The notes under the pieces were generated by a model that was given only the letters and a program-made list of their open reading frames with translations, was not told the DNA's origin and made no database searches. This document shows positions 6,837-14,539 of a stretch of 55,564 bases of DNA, piece by piece. The translations under genes and the position numbers were made by a program. The DNA lies in the NCBI GenBank assembly GCA_036788835.1, contig DAIQMR010000013.1, forward strand, positions 1-55,564, written 5' to 3'. Origin of the DNA: JALCSJ01 sp036788835. Lineage in GTDB: Bacteria > Bacillota > Negativicutes > Acidaminococcales > Acidaminococcaceae. The first letter of the stretch is position 1; each line of letters starts with the position of its first letter.

Positions 6837-8039
6837 ATGAATAATTCAGATTCTGTTCCTAAGAAGCAGGGCGGTGGCCTTGTAGCCGCTTTTTCCATTG
6901 CAGCTCTTTTATTTAGCAGTTATGTAGGACCTGGCTTTGCAGCAGGTACTCAAACCGTAGCTTATTTCCTGACCAAAGGTTGGGTAGGTGTAGTTTGGGG
7001 GCCGCTGATTGTAGGCATCATGACTTTTATTTGGTGCTGGATGACATTTGAGTTTAATCGTATCTACAAGCCAAAAGATTATCGCGAGCAATCGGATATG
7101 ATTTATAAAAATCCTGTAGCTCGCCAATGTCTCGGTATTTTTAAAGATATCTTTTCCATTATTCAGGTTCTATTGGTTGCTTCCGGAATGATTTCCGGTG
7201 CTGCTATTCTTATGGATAAGGCTTTTGGCCTGCCTAATTTAGTTGGGACTTTTATTTTTGCTATAGCAATGATTGGTTTTACTCTGAAAGGAGCAAAATT
7301 GGTCATGAATCTTGGCAATATCCTGACAATCTTAATTATAGCTATTGTTGCCTTTATTTTCTGTATCGGCATAGGACCCTGCTGGAATGGGACACAGGCT
7401 TTCTTAAATGCCAGAAGCGTCCCTGAGGATTACGGCTTTTCTACTATTTATGGCTGGATTGTAATGATTTCTACTGTTATTTTATTCACTTGTGGTGCTA
7501 ATGCCGCAGTTCCTGCCTGCCTCATAGAAATTAAGAGCAAAAAAGATTCAATTATGGCTGCATTCGGGAGCGCCGTTCTGTGCGCTTTTTCTACGATAGC
7601 TTGCACTCTTATTTTTGCAGCAGGGATGCCTGCTATTGCTAAAGAAAGTATTCCTATGCTATATTCTTTGCAAACATTAATCGGCGCTGGCAACTGGGCT
7701 CAGATTATGTATGTAATTATAGCTATTGCGGCTATGCTTAGCACAGGCGTTGGTTTGCTCTTTGGTGTCAGCGAGAGATTCCAGTTGCTTTTGGGACGCA
7801 GCTTGATGTCGGGGACCAAAGTAGAAAGCCGTCGTGCTATTATAGGTATTGTCTTTACTATTTTAAGCATGGCCTTGAGCCGCTTTGGTATCTTGGCTAT
7901 TGTGGCTAAAGGATATGTTATGTTCACACTGATTTCTGCTCCCTTCTTGACCTATCTGCTGTTTATCACCGTGCCTTATCGTATTTACAAAGATAAAAAA
8001 AATGGTACTTATCCTGGAGATAAGCAAGAGGCAGAATAA
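6837..8039 (+). CDS. YkvI-like multi-pass membrane transporter (LeuT-fold)
   Basis: A 400-residue integral membrane protein with about ten hydrophobic helices. The first, AALLFSSYVGPGFAAGTQTVAYF, matches the broken first helix of YkvI/COG3949 proteins (VGAGFATGQE...FF), a branch of the APC/LeuT-fold superfamily. Such carriers usually take up amino or organic acids with Na+ or H+. ATG 6837 is chosen because GGGGAGG lies 7 bases upstream; an in-frame upstream GTG has no such site. It follows the LarA-like gene in the same direction, and I infer that it imports the substrate of the operon's pathway. Confidence 0.8.
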   Translation: MNNSDSVPKKQGGGLVAAFSIAALLFSSYVGPGFAAGTQTVAYFLTKGWVGVVWGPLIVGIMTFIWCWMTFEFNRIYKPKDYREQSDMIYKNPVARQCLGIFKDIFSIIQVLLVASGMISGAAILMDKAFGLPNLVGTFIFAIAMIGFTLKGAKLVMNLGNILTILIIAIVAFIFCIGIGPCWNGTQAFLNARSVPEDYGFSTIYGWIVMISTVILFTCGANAAVPACLIEIKSKKDSIMAAFGSAVLCAFSTIACTLIFAAGMPAIAKESIPMLYSLQTLIGAGNWAQIMYVIIAIAAMLSTGVGLLFGVSERFQLLLGRSLMSGTKVESRRAIIGIVFTILSMALSRFGILAIVAKGYVMFTLISAPFLTYLLFITVPYRIYKDKKNGTYPGDKQEAE

Positions 8040-8114
8040 AATTAGATTAGTATGGAAACGGAAGCTTTATCCTGAGAAATAAAACAACAAAATTTATCTG
8101 GGAGGGGAAAAATT

Positions 8115-8924
8115 ATGCCATCTATGCATATTGAGTTTTACTCCGATACCCTAAAGATTGATACCGGAATGGAAGTCATCTATCCGCAAAACACCACAAG
8201 GACACCTGCAGAATTAAGGAGCGTTATTAAGCCGCCTTTTCAGGTACTATATCTTTTACATGGTATTATGAGGGACCAGACAGGCTGGATTCGTTTCACT
8301 AATATTGAGCAATATGTAATGGATATGGGCCTGGTAGTAGTTATGCCTACAACTTATCGTGGACATTATATTAATCAGCCTCATGGTTACAAGTACTTTG
8401 ATTATCTAACTCAAGAATTGCCAAAGATTGTGGGCAATATGTTCCAGGTTTCCCAGAAAAAGGAAGACACCTTTATTGCTGGGTTGTCTATGGGCGGCTA
8501 TGGTGCCTTAAAGGCCGGGATTCTCTGCCCGGACCAATATAGTTATGCTGCCAGTTTGTCCGGGGTACTGGATATTGGTGTAATGTATGAATCAGAAGAT
8601 TTGTATTCTGCAGCCGAACGGCTCATGACCTTTGACAACAAAAATCCTCGGGGTGGGGAAGACGATCTTTTGGTTGAAGCTAAGAGACAAATCAAAGCAG
8701 GAAAAAAGCTGCCACAGATGTTTTGTGCCGTGGGACAACAGGATTTTCTGCATGACTGCAATGTGAAGTTCTACGAAGAAATGAAAAAGCTGACTCCCAT
8801 AAAATTTCTAGAGGAGCCCGGTTCACATACATGGAGCTTCTGGGATAGAAATGTCCAGAGAGTCTTGGAATGGCTGCCGCTGAAGCAGCGTCTGGAAGGC
8901 TATCAACAGAGTTTCATCGTTTAA
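8115..8924 (+). CDS. Alpha/beta-hydrolase esterase (esterase D / tributyrin esterase type)
   Basis: The 269-residue protein has the esterase-D layout: LYLLHGIMRDQTGWI (oxyanion-hole His-Gly), the nucleophile elbow GLSMGGYGA (GxSxG), an Asp in GQQDFLHDC and the catalytic His in GSHTWSFWD. There is no signal peptide, so it is cytosolic. Relatives hydrolyse short acyl esters, S-formylglutathione or acetylated sugars. It is the last gene of the operon, ahead of a terminator, so the pathway may involve hydrolysis of an ester, lactone or thioester. The start ATG is preceded by GGGAGGGG. Confidence 0.85.
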   Translation: MPSMHIEFYSDTLKIDTGMEVIYPQNTTRTPAELRSVIKPPFQVLYLLHGIMRDQTGWIRFTNIEQYVMDMGLVVVMPTTYRGHYINQPHGYKYFDYLTQELPKIVGNMFQVSQKKEDTFIAGLSMGGYGALKAGILCPDQYSYAASLSGVLDIGVMYESEDLYSAAERLMTFDNKNPRGGEDDLLVEAKRQIKAGKKLPQMFCAVGQQDFLHDCNVKFYEEMKKLTPIKFLEEPGSHTWSFWDRNVQRVLEWLPLKQRLEGYQQSFIV

Positions 8925-9032
8925 GTTTCACATGCTGTTAGCTGGAAATAATAAAGACAATAGACTGCCATCTTAACCTTTCATTCAGAGGAAGAGCGTT
9001 TGGTTAAAAAAGCTTTTAAAGCTTTCTATTCA

Positions 9033-9070
9033 AAGACAGCAGAACTTTACGAGTTCTGTTGTCTTTTCTT
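9033..9070 (+). terminator. Terminator of the LarA-like operon
   Basis: AAGACAGCAGAACT (9033-9046) pairs with AGTTCTGTTGTCTT (9052-9065) apart from one mismatch, followed by TTCTT. It lies 109 bases after the esterase stop and closes the eight-gene block. Confidence 0.8.
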
Positions 9071-9144
9071 ATACTGCATAGTTTTGGAAAATTTGGTACA
9101 ATAGGAGTAGGTAATTGGTGCATTAGAGCGTAAAGAGGTGGCCG

Positions 9145-10242
9145 ATGATGTTCTTGCAAAAGCATAAATGGAGCCTTCTTATAATTATTGTATTTTTCTG
9201 TTTAGCAGGAGTAGCAATATATAATGCCAATGCTGCTAAAAATTTGCCGGGAAAAAGTTCAAGTCAAGCAAAGGAGCATACAATCATGGGAAAAGAGTCT
9301 ACTATTTATTTAGCCGGGGGCTGTTTCTGGGGTACAGAACATTTTATAAAACAAATTAATGGAGTAATAGATACAACTGTAGGCTATGCTAACGGTAATA
9401 CTGAGAACCCTACATATCAACAGGTTTGCTCTCATACCACAGGTTTTGCTGAAACGGTTAAAGTCACCTACGATACAGGTATATTGGATTTAAAGATGTT
9501 ATTGAACCTTTATTTTATGACTATAGATCCTACCAGCATTAATAGGCAGGGTGGCGATAGTGGCGATCAATATCGGACGGGAATATATTACGTAGATGAA
9601 AAAGAAGTAAGTATTATTAAGGAACAGATTGCCAAGCTAAGCAAGAAATATGATAAACCTATTGTCATTGAAGTGAAGCCTCTTAAAAATTTCTACAAAG
9701 CAGAAGATAACCATCAAGACTATTTAGACAAGAACACAGGAGGCTATTGTCATATACGTCCGGAGCTGTTTGACCTGGCCAGAAAAGCTAATGCCAAGCC
9801 CAAGTATATCAAGCAGAATCAGGAGACCTTACGACATAAGCTGACACCTATGCAATACAAGGTTACACAGGAAAAAGGCACGGAACCACCTTTCGACAAT
9901 GCATATGATCATGAGTTTAGGCAGGGTATATATGTGGATATTACTACCGGAGAACCTCTCTTTGTTTCCACAGATAAATTTGATTCGGGCTGCGGCTGGC
10001 CGGCTTTCTCTAAGCCTATAGATAAAAAACTTCTGGTAGAACACACTGACATTTCTTTCGGTATGGTGAGAACGGAAGTCAGCAGTGCATTAGGTGGAGC
10101 GCATCTTGGTCATGTATTTCCTGATGGACCAAAGGATAAAGGCGGAACTCGGTACTGCATTAACAGTGCTTCTTTGAAATTCCTACCAAAAGAGGAGATG
10201 GCAAAGCAAGGTTATGAGGCATATTTGAAACTGATCCAGTAA
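9145..10242 (+). CDS. msrAB: Exported MsrA-MsrB fusion, peptide methionine sulfoxide reductase
   Basis: The 365-residue protein reduces both S- and R-epimers of methionine sulfoxide in proteins. The N terminus has a signal or anchor segment (WSLLIIIVFFCLAGVAIY), so it acts outside the cytoplasm. MsrA occupies about residues 53-205 with the catalytic GGCFWGTEH (Cys60); MsrB occupies about 222-360 with SGCGWPAFS and the catalytic RYCIN. An order of MsrA then MsrB is common in Firmicutes and Fusobacteria. There is no thioredoxin-like domain, so a separate reductant must reach it. ATG at 9145 or 9148 is possible; AGAGGTG lies upstream. It stands alone, followed by ogt. Confidence 0.93.
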   Translation: MMFLQKHKWSLLIIIVFFCLAGVAIYNANAAKNLPGKSSSQAKEHTIMGKESTIYLAGGCFWGTEHFIKQINGVIDTTVGYANGNTENPTYQQVCSHTTGFAETVKVTYDTGILDLKMLLNLYFMTIDPTSINRQGGDSGDQYRTGIYYVDEKEVSIIKEQIAKLSKKYDKPIVIEVKPLKNFYKAEDNHQDYLDKNTGGYCHIRPELFDLARKANAKPKYIKQNQETLRHKLTPMQYKVTQEKGTEPPFDNAYDHEFRQGIYVDITTGEPLFVSTDKFDSGCGWPAFSKPIDKKLLVEHTDISFGMVRTEVSSALGGAHLGHVFPDGPKDKGGTRYCINSASLKFLPKEEMAKQGYEAYLKLIQ

Positions 10243-10278
10243 AAATGACCAGCTTCTAAAGCGGCCCAGGAGGTTCAT

Positions 10279-10740
10279 ATGGATGGATTTGCTGTATATA
10301 AAAGTCCGGTTGGGTATTTGTGTATTGAATTTAAAAATAGCAGTGTTGTAAGCCTTAAAAAACTTGCGGTCAAACCTAAAAATTTAGGCGAGAAGAACAA
10401 GCTAACGGAGAAAGTGTTCGAACAGCTTACAGAATATTTTGCCGGTAAACGTAAGAAATTTGTTTTTCCCTATGTTTTGCAGGGAACGGAGTTTCAGAAA
10501 AAAGTTTGGGCAGAATTGGAGAAGATCCATTACGGAGAAACCCGTTCCTATGGACAGATTGCTAAAGCCATAGGCAACCCTAAGGCTTCCAGAGCGGTAG
10601 GAATGGCTAACAACCGGAATCCCATTATCATAGTAGTGCCTTGCCATAGGGTTATTGGCTCTACCGGAAAATTAGTAGGGTACGGTGGTGGGTTGAAGAT
10701 GAAAGAGCACTTGCTAAAACTGGAAGAGAAAAATAAATAA
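10279..10740 (+). CDS. ogt: Methylated-DNA--protein-cysteine methyltransferase
   Basis: The 153-residue protein carries the suicide active site PCHRVIG (Cys acceptor) preceded by the helix-turn-helix SYGQIAKAIGNPKASRAVG, and YGGG after it. It removes alkyl groups from O6-methylguanine in DNA. The length is that of Ogt-type proteins with a short N-terminal domain. AGGAGG lies just before the ATG. It is 36 bases after msrAB and probably co-transcribed, pairing protein and DNA damage repair. Confidence 0.95.
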   Translation: MDGFAVYKSPVGYLCIEFKNSSVVSLKKLAVKPKNLGEKNKLTEKVFEQLTEYFAGKRKKFVFPYVLQGTEFQKKVWAELEKIHYGETRSYGQIAKAIGNPKASRAVGMANNRNPIIIVVPCHRVIGSTGKLVGYGGGLKMKEHLLKLEEKNK

Positions 10741-10742
10741 AT

Positions 10743-10776
10743 TTGAACCTACCATGACTTAAGTCATGAGTGTGGG
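10743..10776 (-). repeat. Solo end resembling the IS605-type right end at 150-182
   Basis: Read on the minus strand, the stretch ends with AGGTTCAA (complement of 10743-10750), identical to the last eight bases of the IS right end at 175-182, and is preceded by a palindrome, CATGACTTAAGTCATG (10753-10768), that matches the position and core (GACTT-AGTC) of its hairpin. No transposase lies beside it. It looks like a remnant or a small non-autonomous element mobilised in trans. Confidence 0.5.
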
Positions 10777-10804
10777 ATATGTAAGATTATAACAAAACAG
10801 ACAC

Positions 10805-10920
10805 AAAAAAAGTTGACAAAACAGGACCGCTGATATGCTCCATCCTAAGTAAACAGTTTTATTATTTCAACTGTCTACCTAGAAGGGAGCATATCAGTCC
10901 CTATAGTGTCAACTTTTTTT
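10805..10920. repeat. 116-bp multi-stem hairpin, MITE-like or elaborate bidirectional terminator
   Basis: The outer arms AAAAAAAGTTGACA (10805-10818) and TGTCAACTTTTTTT (10907-10920) are perfect 14-bp inverted repeats. Inside them GGAC/GTCC and TGATATGCTCC/GGAGCATATCA pair (10824-10841 with 10886-10900, with a 3-base bulge), and ACAGTT/AACTGT pair at the centre. It lies between convergent genes, so it can end transcription from both sides, but it is far longer than a normal terminator. Confidence 0.7.
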
Positions 10921-10935
10921 ATTATTGTCTTTTAA

Positions 10936-11937
10936 TTATTTGCGTAATGCTTCTGCCGTGGCAACGGCTACAGCAACGGTAGCACCAACCATGGGATTGT
11001 TGCCCATGCCTAAAAAGCCCATCATTTCTACATGAGCAGGCACAGAAGAGGAACCGGCAAACTGAGCATCGGAATGCATTCTGCCCATGGTATCGGTCAT
11101 GCCGTAAGAAGCAGGACCTGCTGCCATGTTATCAGGATGGAGGGTACGACCGGTACCGCCTCCTGAAGCTACGGAAAAATATTTTTTCCCTGCCGCCAGA
11201 CGTTCCTTTTTATATGTACCTGCAACAGGATGCTGGAAGCGGGTAGGATTAGTAGAATTGCCGGTAATGGAAACGTCTACATCCTCGTGATGCATAATGG
11301 CAACGCCTTCCCGAACATCATCAGCCCCGTAGCAACGTACCTGAGCACGTTCACCCTTAGAATAGGCAGTTTCTTTGACGATTTTTAATTCCCCGGTGTA
11401 ATAGTCGAATTGGGTTTGTACATAGGTAAAGCCATTAATACGGGAGATAATTTGAGCAGCATCTTTGCCCAAACCATTTAAAATAACTCGCAGAGGGATG
11501 GATCTTGCTTTATTAGCATTTTTTACAATGCCGATAGCACCTTCTGCTGCGGCAAAACTTTCGTGGCCGGCCAGGAAAGCAAAGCATCTGGTGTCGTCAC
11601 GTAACAGCATAGCACCAAGATTTCCATGGCCCAGACCAACCTTTCTATCATCAGCAACAGAACCGGGAATGCAAAAGCTTTGCAAACCGATACCAATAGC
11701 TTCAGCAGCTTCAGCTGCATTTTTTATGCCTTTTTTCAAGGCAATGGCAGCACCAACTGTATAAGCATAGCCGGCATTTTCGAAAGCAATAGGCTGAATG
11801 GATTTAACAATTTTATAGGGATTAAAGCCTGCTTTTTCGCAGATTTCCAAAGCTTCATCTACAGAAGCAATGTTGTATTTTGCCAAAGCAGCATTAATAT
11901 TTTTAATACGACGTTCATATCCTTCAAAAGTTATCAT
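10936..11937 (-). CDS. GGGtGRT family protein
   Basis: The 333-residue protein contains the motif that names the family, SGGGTGRTLHPDNM, near residue 270. The family occurs in anaerobes next to a NifU/IscU-type scaffold, as here. Its biochemical role is not established. Other visible features are several Gly-rich loops (GHGNLGAMLL, FLGMGNNPMVGATVAVAVA) and an N-terminal basic helix. I chose the ATG at 11937 (MITFEGYERR) because it has AGGAAT upstream and starts 4 bases after the stop of the scaffold gene; longer in-frame starts lie inside that gene. The two genes form an operon. Confidence 0.9.
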   Translation of the reverse strand: MITFEGYERRIKNINAALAKYNIASVDEALEICEKAGFNPYKIVKSIQPIAFENAGYAYTVGAAIALKKGIKNAAEAAEAIGIGLQSFCIPGSVADDRKVGLGHGNLGAMLLRDDTRCFAFLAGHESFAAAEGAIGIVKNANKARSIPLRVILNGLGKDAAQIISRINGFTYVQTQFDYYTGELKIVKETAYSKGERAQVRCYGADDVREGVAIMHHEDVDVSITGNSTNPTRFQHPVAGTYKKERLAAGKKYFSVASGGGTGRTLHPDNMAAGPASYGMTDTMGRMHSDAQFAGSSSVPAHVEMMGFLGMGNNPMVGATVAVAVATAEALRK

Positions 11938-11941
11938 GACT

Positions 11942-12634
11942 CTATTCCTTTCTCGGATCAATATATTTTACGGCTTCTGCAAAGCGGCCATAGGATCCGG
12001 TAGATTTTTTCAGTGCTTCATTGGCATCGTCGCCCTTTTTAATAAAATCCATCATTTTTCCTAAATTAATAAATTCATAACCGATGATTTCATTATCTTC
12101 ATCTAAGGCCAGACGATTAATATAACCCTCTGTTAAATCCAAATAGCGAGGGCCCTTAGCCTTGGTCCCAAACATAGTACCAACTTGGCTTCTCAGTCCT
12201 TTGCCCAGATCTTCCAGGCTGGCGCCAATGGGCAAGCCCCCTTCGGAAAAGGCAGTCTGAGTACGGCCATAAACTATCTGGAGGAATAATTCCCGCATGG
12301 CTACGTTAATAGCATCGCAAACAAGGTCAGTATTTAAAGCTTCCAAGATGGTTTTGCCAGGCAAAATTTCCGCAGCCATGGCAGCGGAATGGGTCATGCC
12401 GCTGCAGCCGATTACTTCTACTAAAGCTTCTTGAATAATCCCTTCTTTAACATTAAGGGTAAGCTTGCAGGCACCTTGTTGGGGTGCGCATCTGCCTACA
12501 CCATGGGTTAAACCATTAATATCCTTGATTTCTTTGGATTTCACCCATTTGCCTTCTTCGGGAATCGGTGCCGGTCCATGACAAGCTCCTTGTACCAGCG
12601 GGCACATGTTTTCAACTTCTGTTGAGTAAAGCAT
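11942..12634 (-). CDS. IscU/NifU-like iron-sulfur cluster scaffold protein, GGGtGRT partner
   Basis: The 230-residue protein has the scaffold-type pattern of three separated cysteine sites: QGACHG, GRCAPQQGACKL and VIGCSGMTHS, the last matching the GCxxxxxSSS turn of NifU-like proteins. It should bind a labile Fe-S cluster. It is longer than plain IscU and its C-terminal 100 residues are specific to this subfamily. GAGGAG precedes the ATG. No cysteine desulfurase is beside it; sulfur would have to come from elsewhere. It is first in a two-gene minus-strand operon. Confidence 0.85.
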   Translation of the reverse strand: MLYSTEVENMCPLVQGACHGPAPIPEEGKWVKSKEIKDINGLTHGVGRCAPQQGACKLTLNVKEGIIQEALVEVIGCSGMTHSAAMAAEILPGKTILEALNTDLVCDAINVAMRELFLQIVYGRTQTAFSEGGLPIGASLEDLGKGLRSQVGTMFGTKAKGPRYLDLTEGYINRLALDEDNEIIGYEFINLGKMMDFIKKGDDANEALKKSTGSYGRFAEAVKYIDPRKE

Positions 12635-12730
12635 CCTATCACTCCTCTTCTTCTCAAACTATAGATATTATTCTATCACATTTTTAGGCAATAATCAGTT
12701 GTAAATAACCGCAATTTTTACTAAAATCTC

Positions 12731-12758
12731 TTGACAAAATCGTTTTTTATTGTAAAAT
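12731..12758 (+). promoter_or_regulatory. Promoter of the Trp T-box / trpB2 transcript
   Basis: TTGACA (12731-12736), a 16-base spacer and an extended -10 TGTAAAAT (12751-12758) precede the T-box leader by about 20 bases. Confidence 0.75.
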
Positions 12759-12779
12759 ATAAGCAAATTCATAAAATAA

Positions 12780-13038
12780 ACCAATGACTGAGAAGAGTAA
12801 GCATGAACTGGTTTCCTCCAAGAGAGTTGCCTATGGTGAGATGGCAGCAGGAGACGTTGTGCTGAATGGACTCAAGAGGGCGGGACGAATTATAGTAGTG
12901 CCCGACGGGATCTTCACCTGTTAACAAGGAAGCGTATAAGTGAGCGTATACGGAACAAGTTGGACGCCTAGGCGTCAAATTGAGTGGTACCGCAAAAGTT
13001 TAAGCTTTTGTCTCATTTAGAGGCAAAAGCTTTTTTAT
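12780..13038 (+). promoter_or_regulatory. Tryptophan T-box riboswitch
   Basis: The leader has all T-box landmarks: AGTA of the specifier-loop S-turn in GAGTAAGCATG, the AGAGAG and GGTGAGATGG apical elements of stem I, the specifier GAATGGAC with TGG (Trp) at 12867-12869, the T-box sequence GAGTGGTACCGC at 12982-12993, and a terminator AAGCTTTTG (13002-13010)/CAAAAGCTT (13024-13032) with a T-run. Uncharged tRNA-Trp should favour the antiterminator and switch on the TrpB-like gene at 13089. The Trp specifier agrees with the downstream gene. Confidence 0.9.
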
Positions 13039-13088
13039 TTGTCCGGCACCTGGCAAATGTCTCAAAAAACTATTTGGAGGAAATGAAA

Positions 13089-14471
13089 ATGAACAACAAG
13101 ATTCCACACAGAATTTATTTAACAGAGGATCAGATTCCTACTCAATGGTATAATTTAAGAGCGGACATGAAGGAGAAGCCGGAACCAATGTTAAACCCTG
13201 CCACAGGAAAACCTGTAACAGAAGAAGATTTGTATCCAGTGTTTTGTCAGGAACTGGCTCATCAAGAATTGGACAGTACAACACCTTACATAGATATTCC
13301 CGGGCAGATTTTGGATTTGTACAAGAACTACCGTCCTTCGCCTTTGTGCAGAGCATATAATTTAGAAAAAGTTTTAGGAACACCGGCTAAAATTTATTAT
13401 AAATTTGAAGGTAACAATACATCCGGAAGTCACAAATTAAACTCTGCAGTAGCTCAGGCTTATTACGCTAAAAAACAAGGCCTGAAAGGTGTCACAACGG
13501 AAACAGGAGCAGGACAGTGGGGTACTGCTTTAGCAGAAGCGTGTGCTTTCTTTAACCTAGAAGCAGTTGTCTATATGGTAAAAGCTTCTTATAATCAAAA
13601 ACCTTTCCGTAAAGCTATTATGCAAACCTTTGGTGCCAGTGTATTTGCCAGTCCCAGTGACACAACCAATGCCGGCCGTAAAATTCTGGCAGAAAATCCT
13701 GACAATCCGGGTAGCCTGGGTTGTGCTATTAGTGAAGCGGTAGAAAGAGCTGTTACTTCCGAGGGCTATAAATATGTGTTAGGTTCTGTTTTGAACCAGG
13801 TACTTCTGCATCAATCCATTATTGGCTTGGAAAGTGCCAAAGCCATGGAAATATTGGGTGAGTATCCTGACGTAGTTGTTGGTTGCGCCGGAGGCGGTTC
13901 CAACCTGGGAGGCCTGATTGCCCCCTTTGCCAAAGATAAACTCCAAGGCAGGCATAATCCACGCTTGGTAGCCGTAGAACCGATATCCTGTCCTTCTCTT
14001 ACCCGTGGGCACTATGCCTATGACTATTGCGACACAGGAAAAATCACTCCTATGGCCAAAATGTATACTTTGGGCTGCACTTTTACTCCTTCACCTATTC
14101 ACTCCGGTGGTTTACGTTACCACGGAATGTCCCCCATCCTCAGCAAGCTGTACCATGACGGGTATATGGAAGCCATCGCCGTACCCCAAACCAAGGTTTT
14201 TGAAGCCGCTGTTTTATTTGCTAAGCAGGAAAGTATCCTGCCTGCCCCTGAATCAGCACATGCTATTCTCGGCGCAATTAGGGAAGCTGAAAAATGCAAA
14301 GAAACAGGAGAAACGAAGACCATCCTCTTTGGGCTTACGGGTACAGGCTACTTTGATATGACTGCTTATGAATCCTATCGTAAGGGGAATTTAATAGATT
14401 ACAATCCTACTGATGCAGATTTAAAAGTCAGCATGGATAGGCTGCCAAAGATTCCGGGCATTCAGGAATAA
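13089..14471 (+). CDS. trpB: TrpB2-type tryptophan synthase beta subunit (PLP-dependent)
   Basis: The 460-residue protein is longer than ordinary TrpB (about 400) and has the TrpB2 pattern: NNTSGSHKLNSAVAQAYY with the PLP Lys, ETGAGQWGTALA, and a Gly-rich phosphate loop CAGGGSNLGG. It condenses indole with serine to give tryptophan. I placed the start at ATG 13089 because GGAGG (13076-13080) is 8 bases upstream; earlier in-frame starts would translate the T-box terminator. The T-box with Trp specifier supports a role in tryptophan supply. No trpA or other trp gene is nearby, so it probably salvages free indole. Confidence 0.93.
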   Translation: MNNKIPHRIYLTEDQIPTQWYNLRADMKEKPEPMLNPATGKPVTEEDLYPVFCQELAHQELDSTTPYIDIPGQILDLYKNYRPSPLCRAYNLEKVLGTPAKIYYKFEGNNTSGSHKLNSAVAQAYYAKKQGLKGVTTETGAGQWGTALAEACAFFNLEAVVYMVKASYNQKPFRKAIMQTFGASVFASPSDTTNAGRKILAENPDNPGSLGCAISEAVERAVTSEGYKYVLGSVLNQVLLHQSIIGLESAKAMEILGEYPDVVVGCAGGGSNLGGLIAPFAKDKLQGRHNPRLVAVEPISCPSLTRGHYAYDYCDTGKITPMAKMYTLGCTFTPSPIHSGGLRYHGMSPILSKLYHDGYMEAIAVPQTKVFEAAVLFAKQESILPAPESAHAILGAIREAEKCKETGETKTILFGLTGTGYFDMTAYESYRKGNLIDYNPTDADLKVSMDRLPKIPGIQE

Positions 14472-14497
14472 TTAACGGTAAAAAAATAATGGCAAAG

Positions 14498-14531
14498 ATC
14501 CCCGGCGCAATAAAGAACACCGGGGATTTTT
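14498..14531 (+). terminator. Terminator after trpB2
   Basis: ATCCCCGG (14498-14505) pairs with CCGGGGAT (14520-14527), followed by TTTT. It lies between trpB2 and the convergent deaminase gene. Confidence 0.85.
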
Positions 14532-14539
14532 AGTCACTA

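Noticed and set aside
11465..12064. Plus-strand frames antiparallel to the GGGtGRT operon
   Set aside because: They are low-complexity mirror frames of well-supported minus-strand genes and have no ribosome sites.
12769..12978. A 69-codon minus-strand frame before trpB2
   Set aside because: It lies entirely within the tryptophan T-box leader on the opposite strand.
12984..13088. N-terminal extension of TrpB2
   Set aside because: It would translate the T-box sequence and terminator; GGAGG points to ATG 13089.
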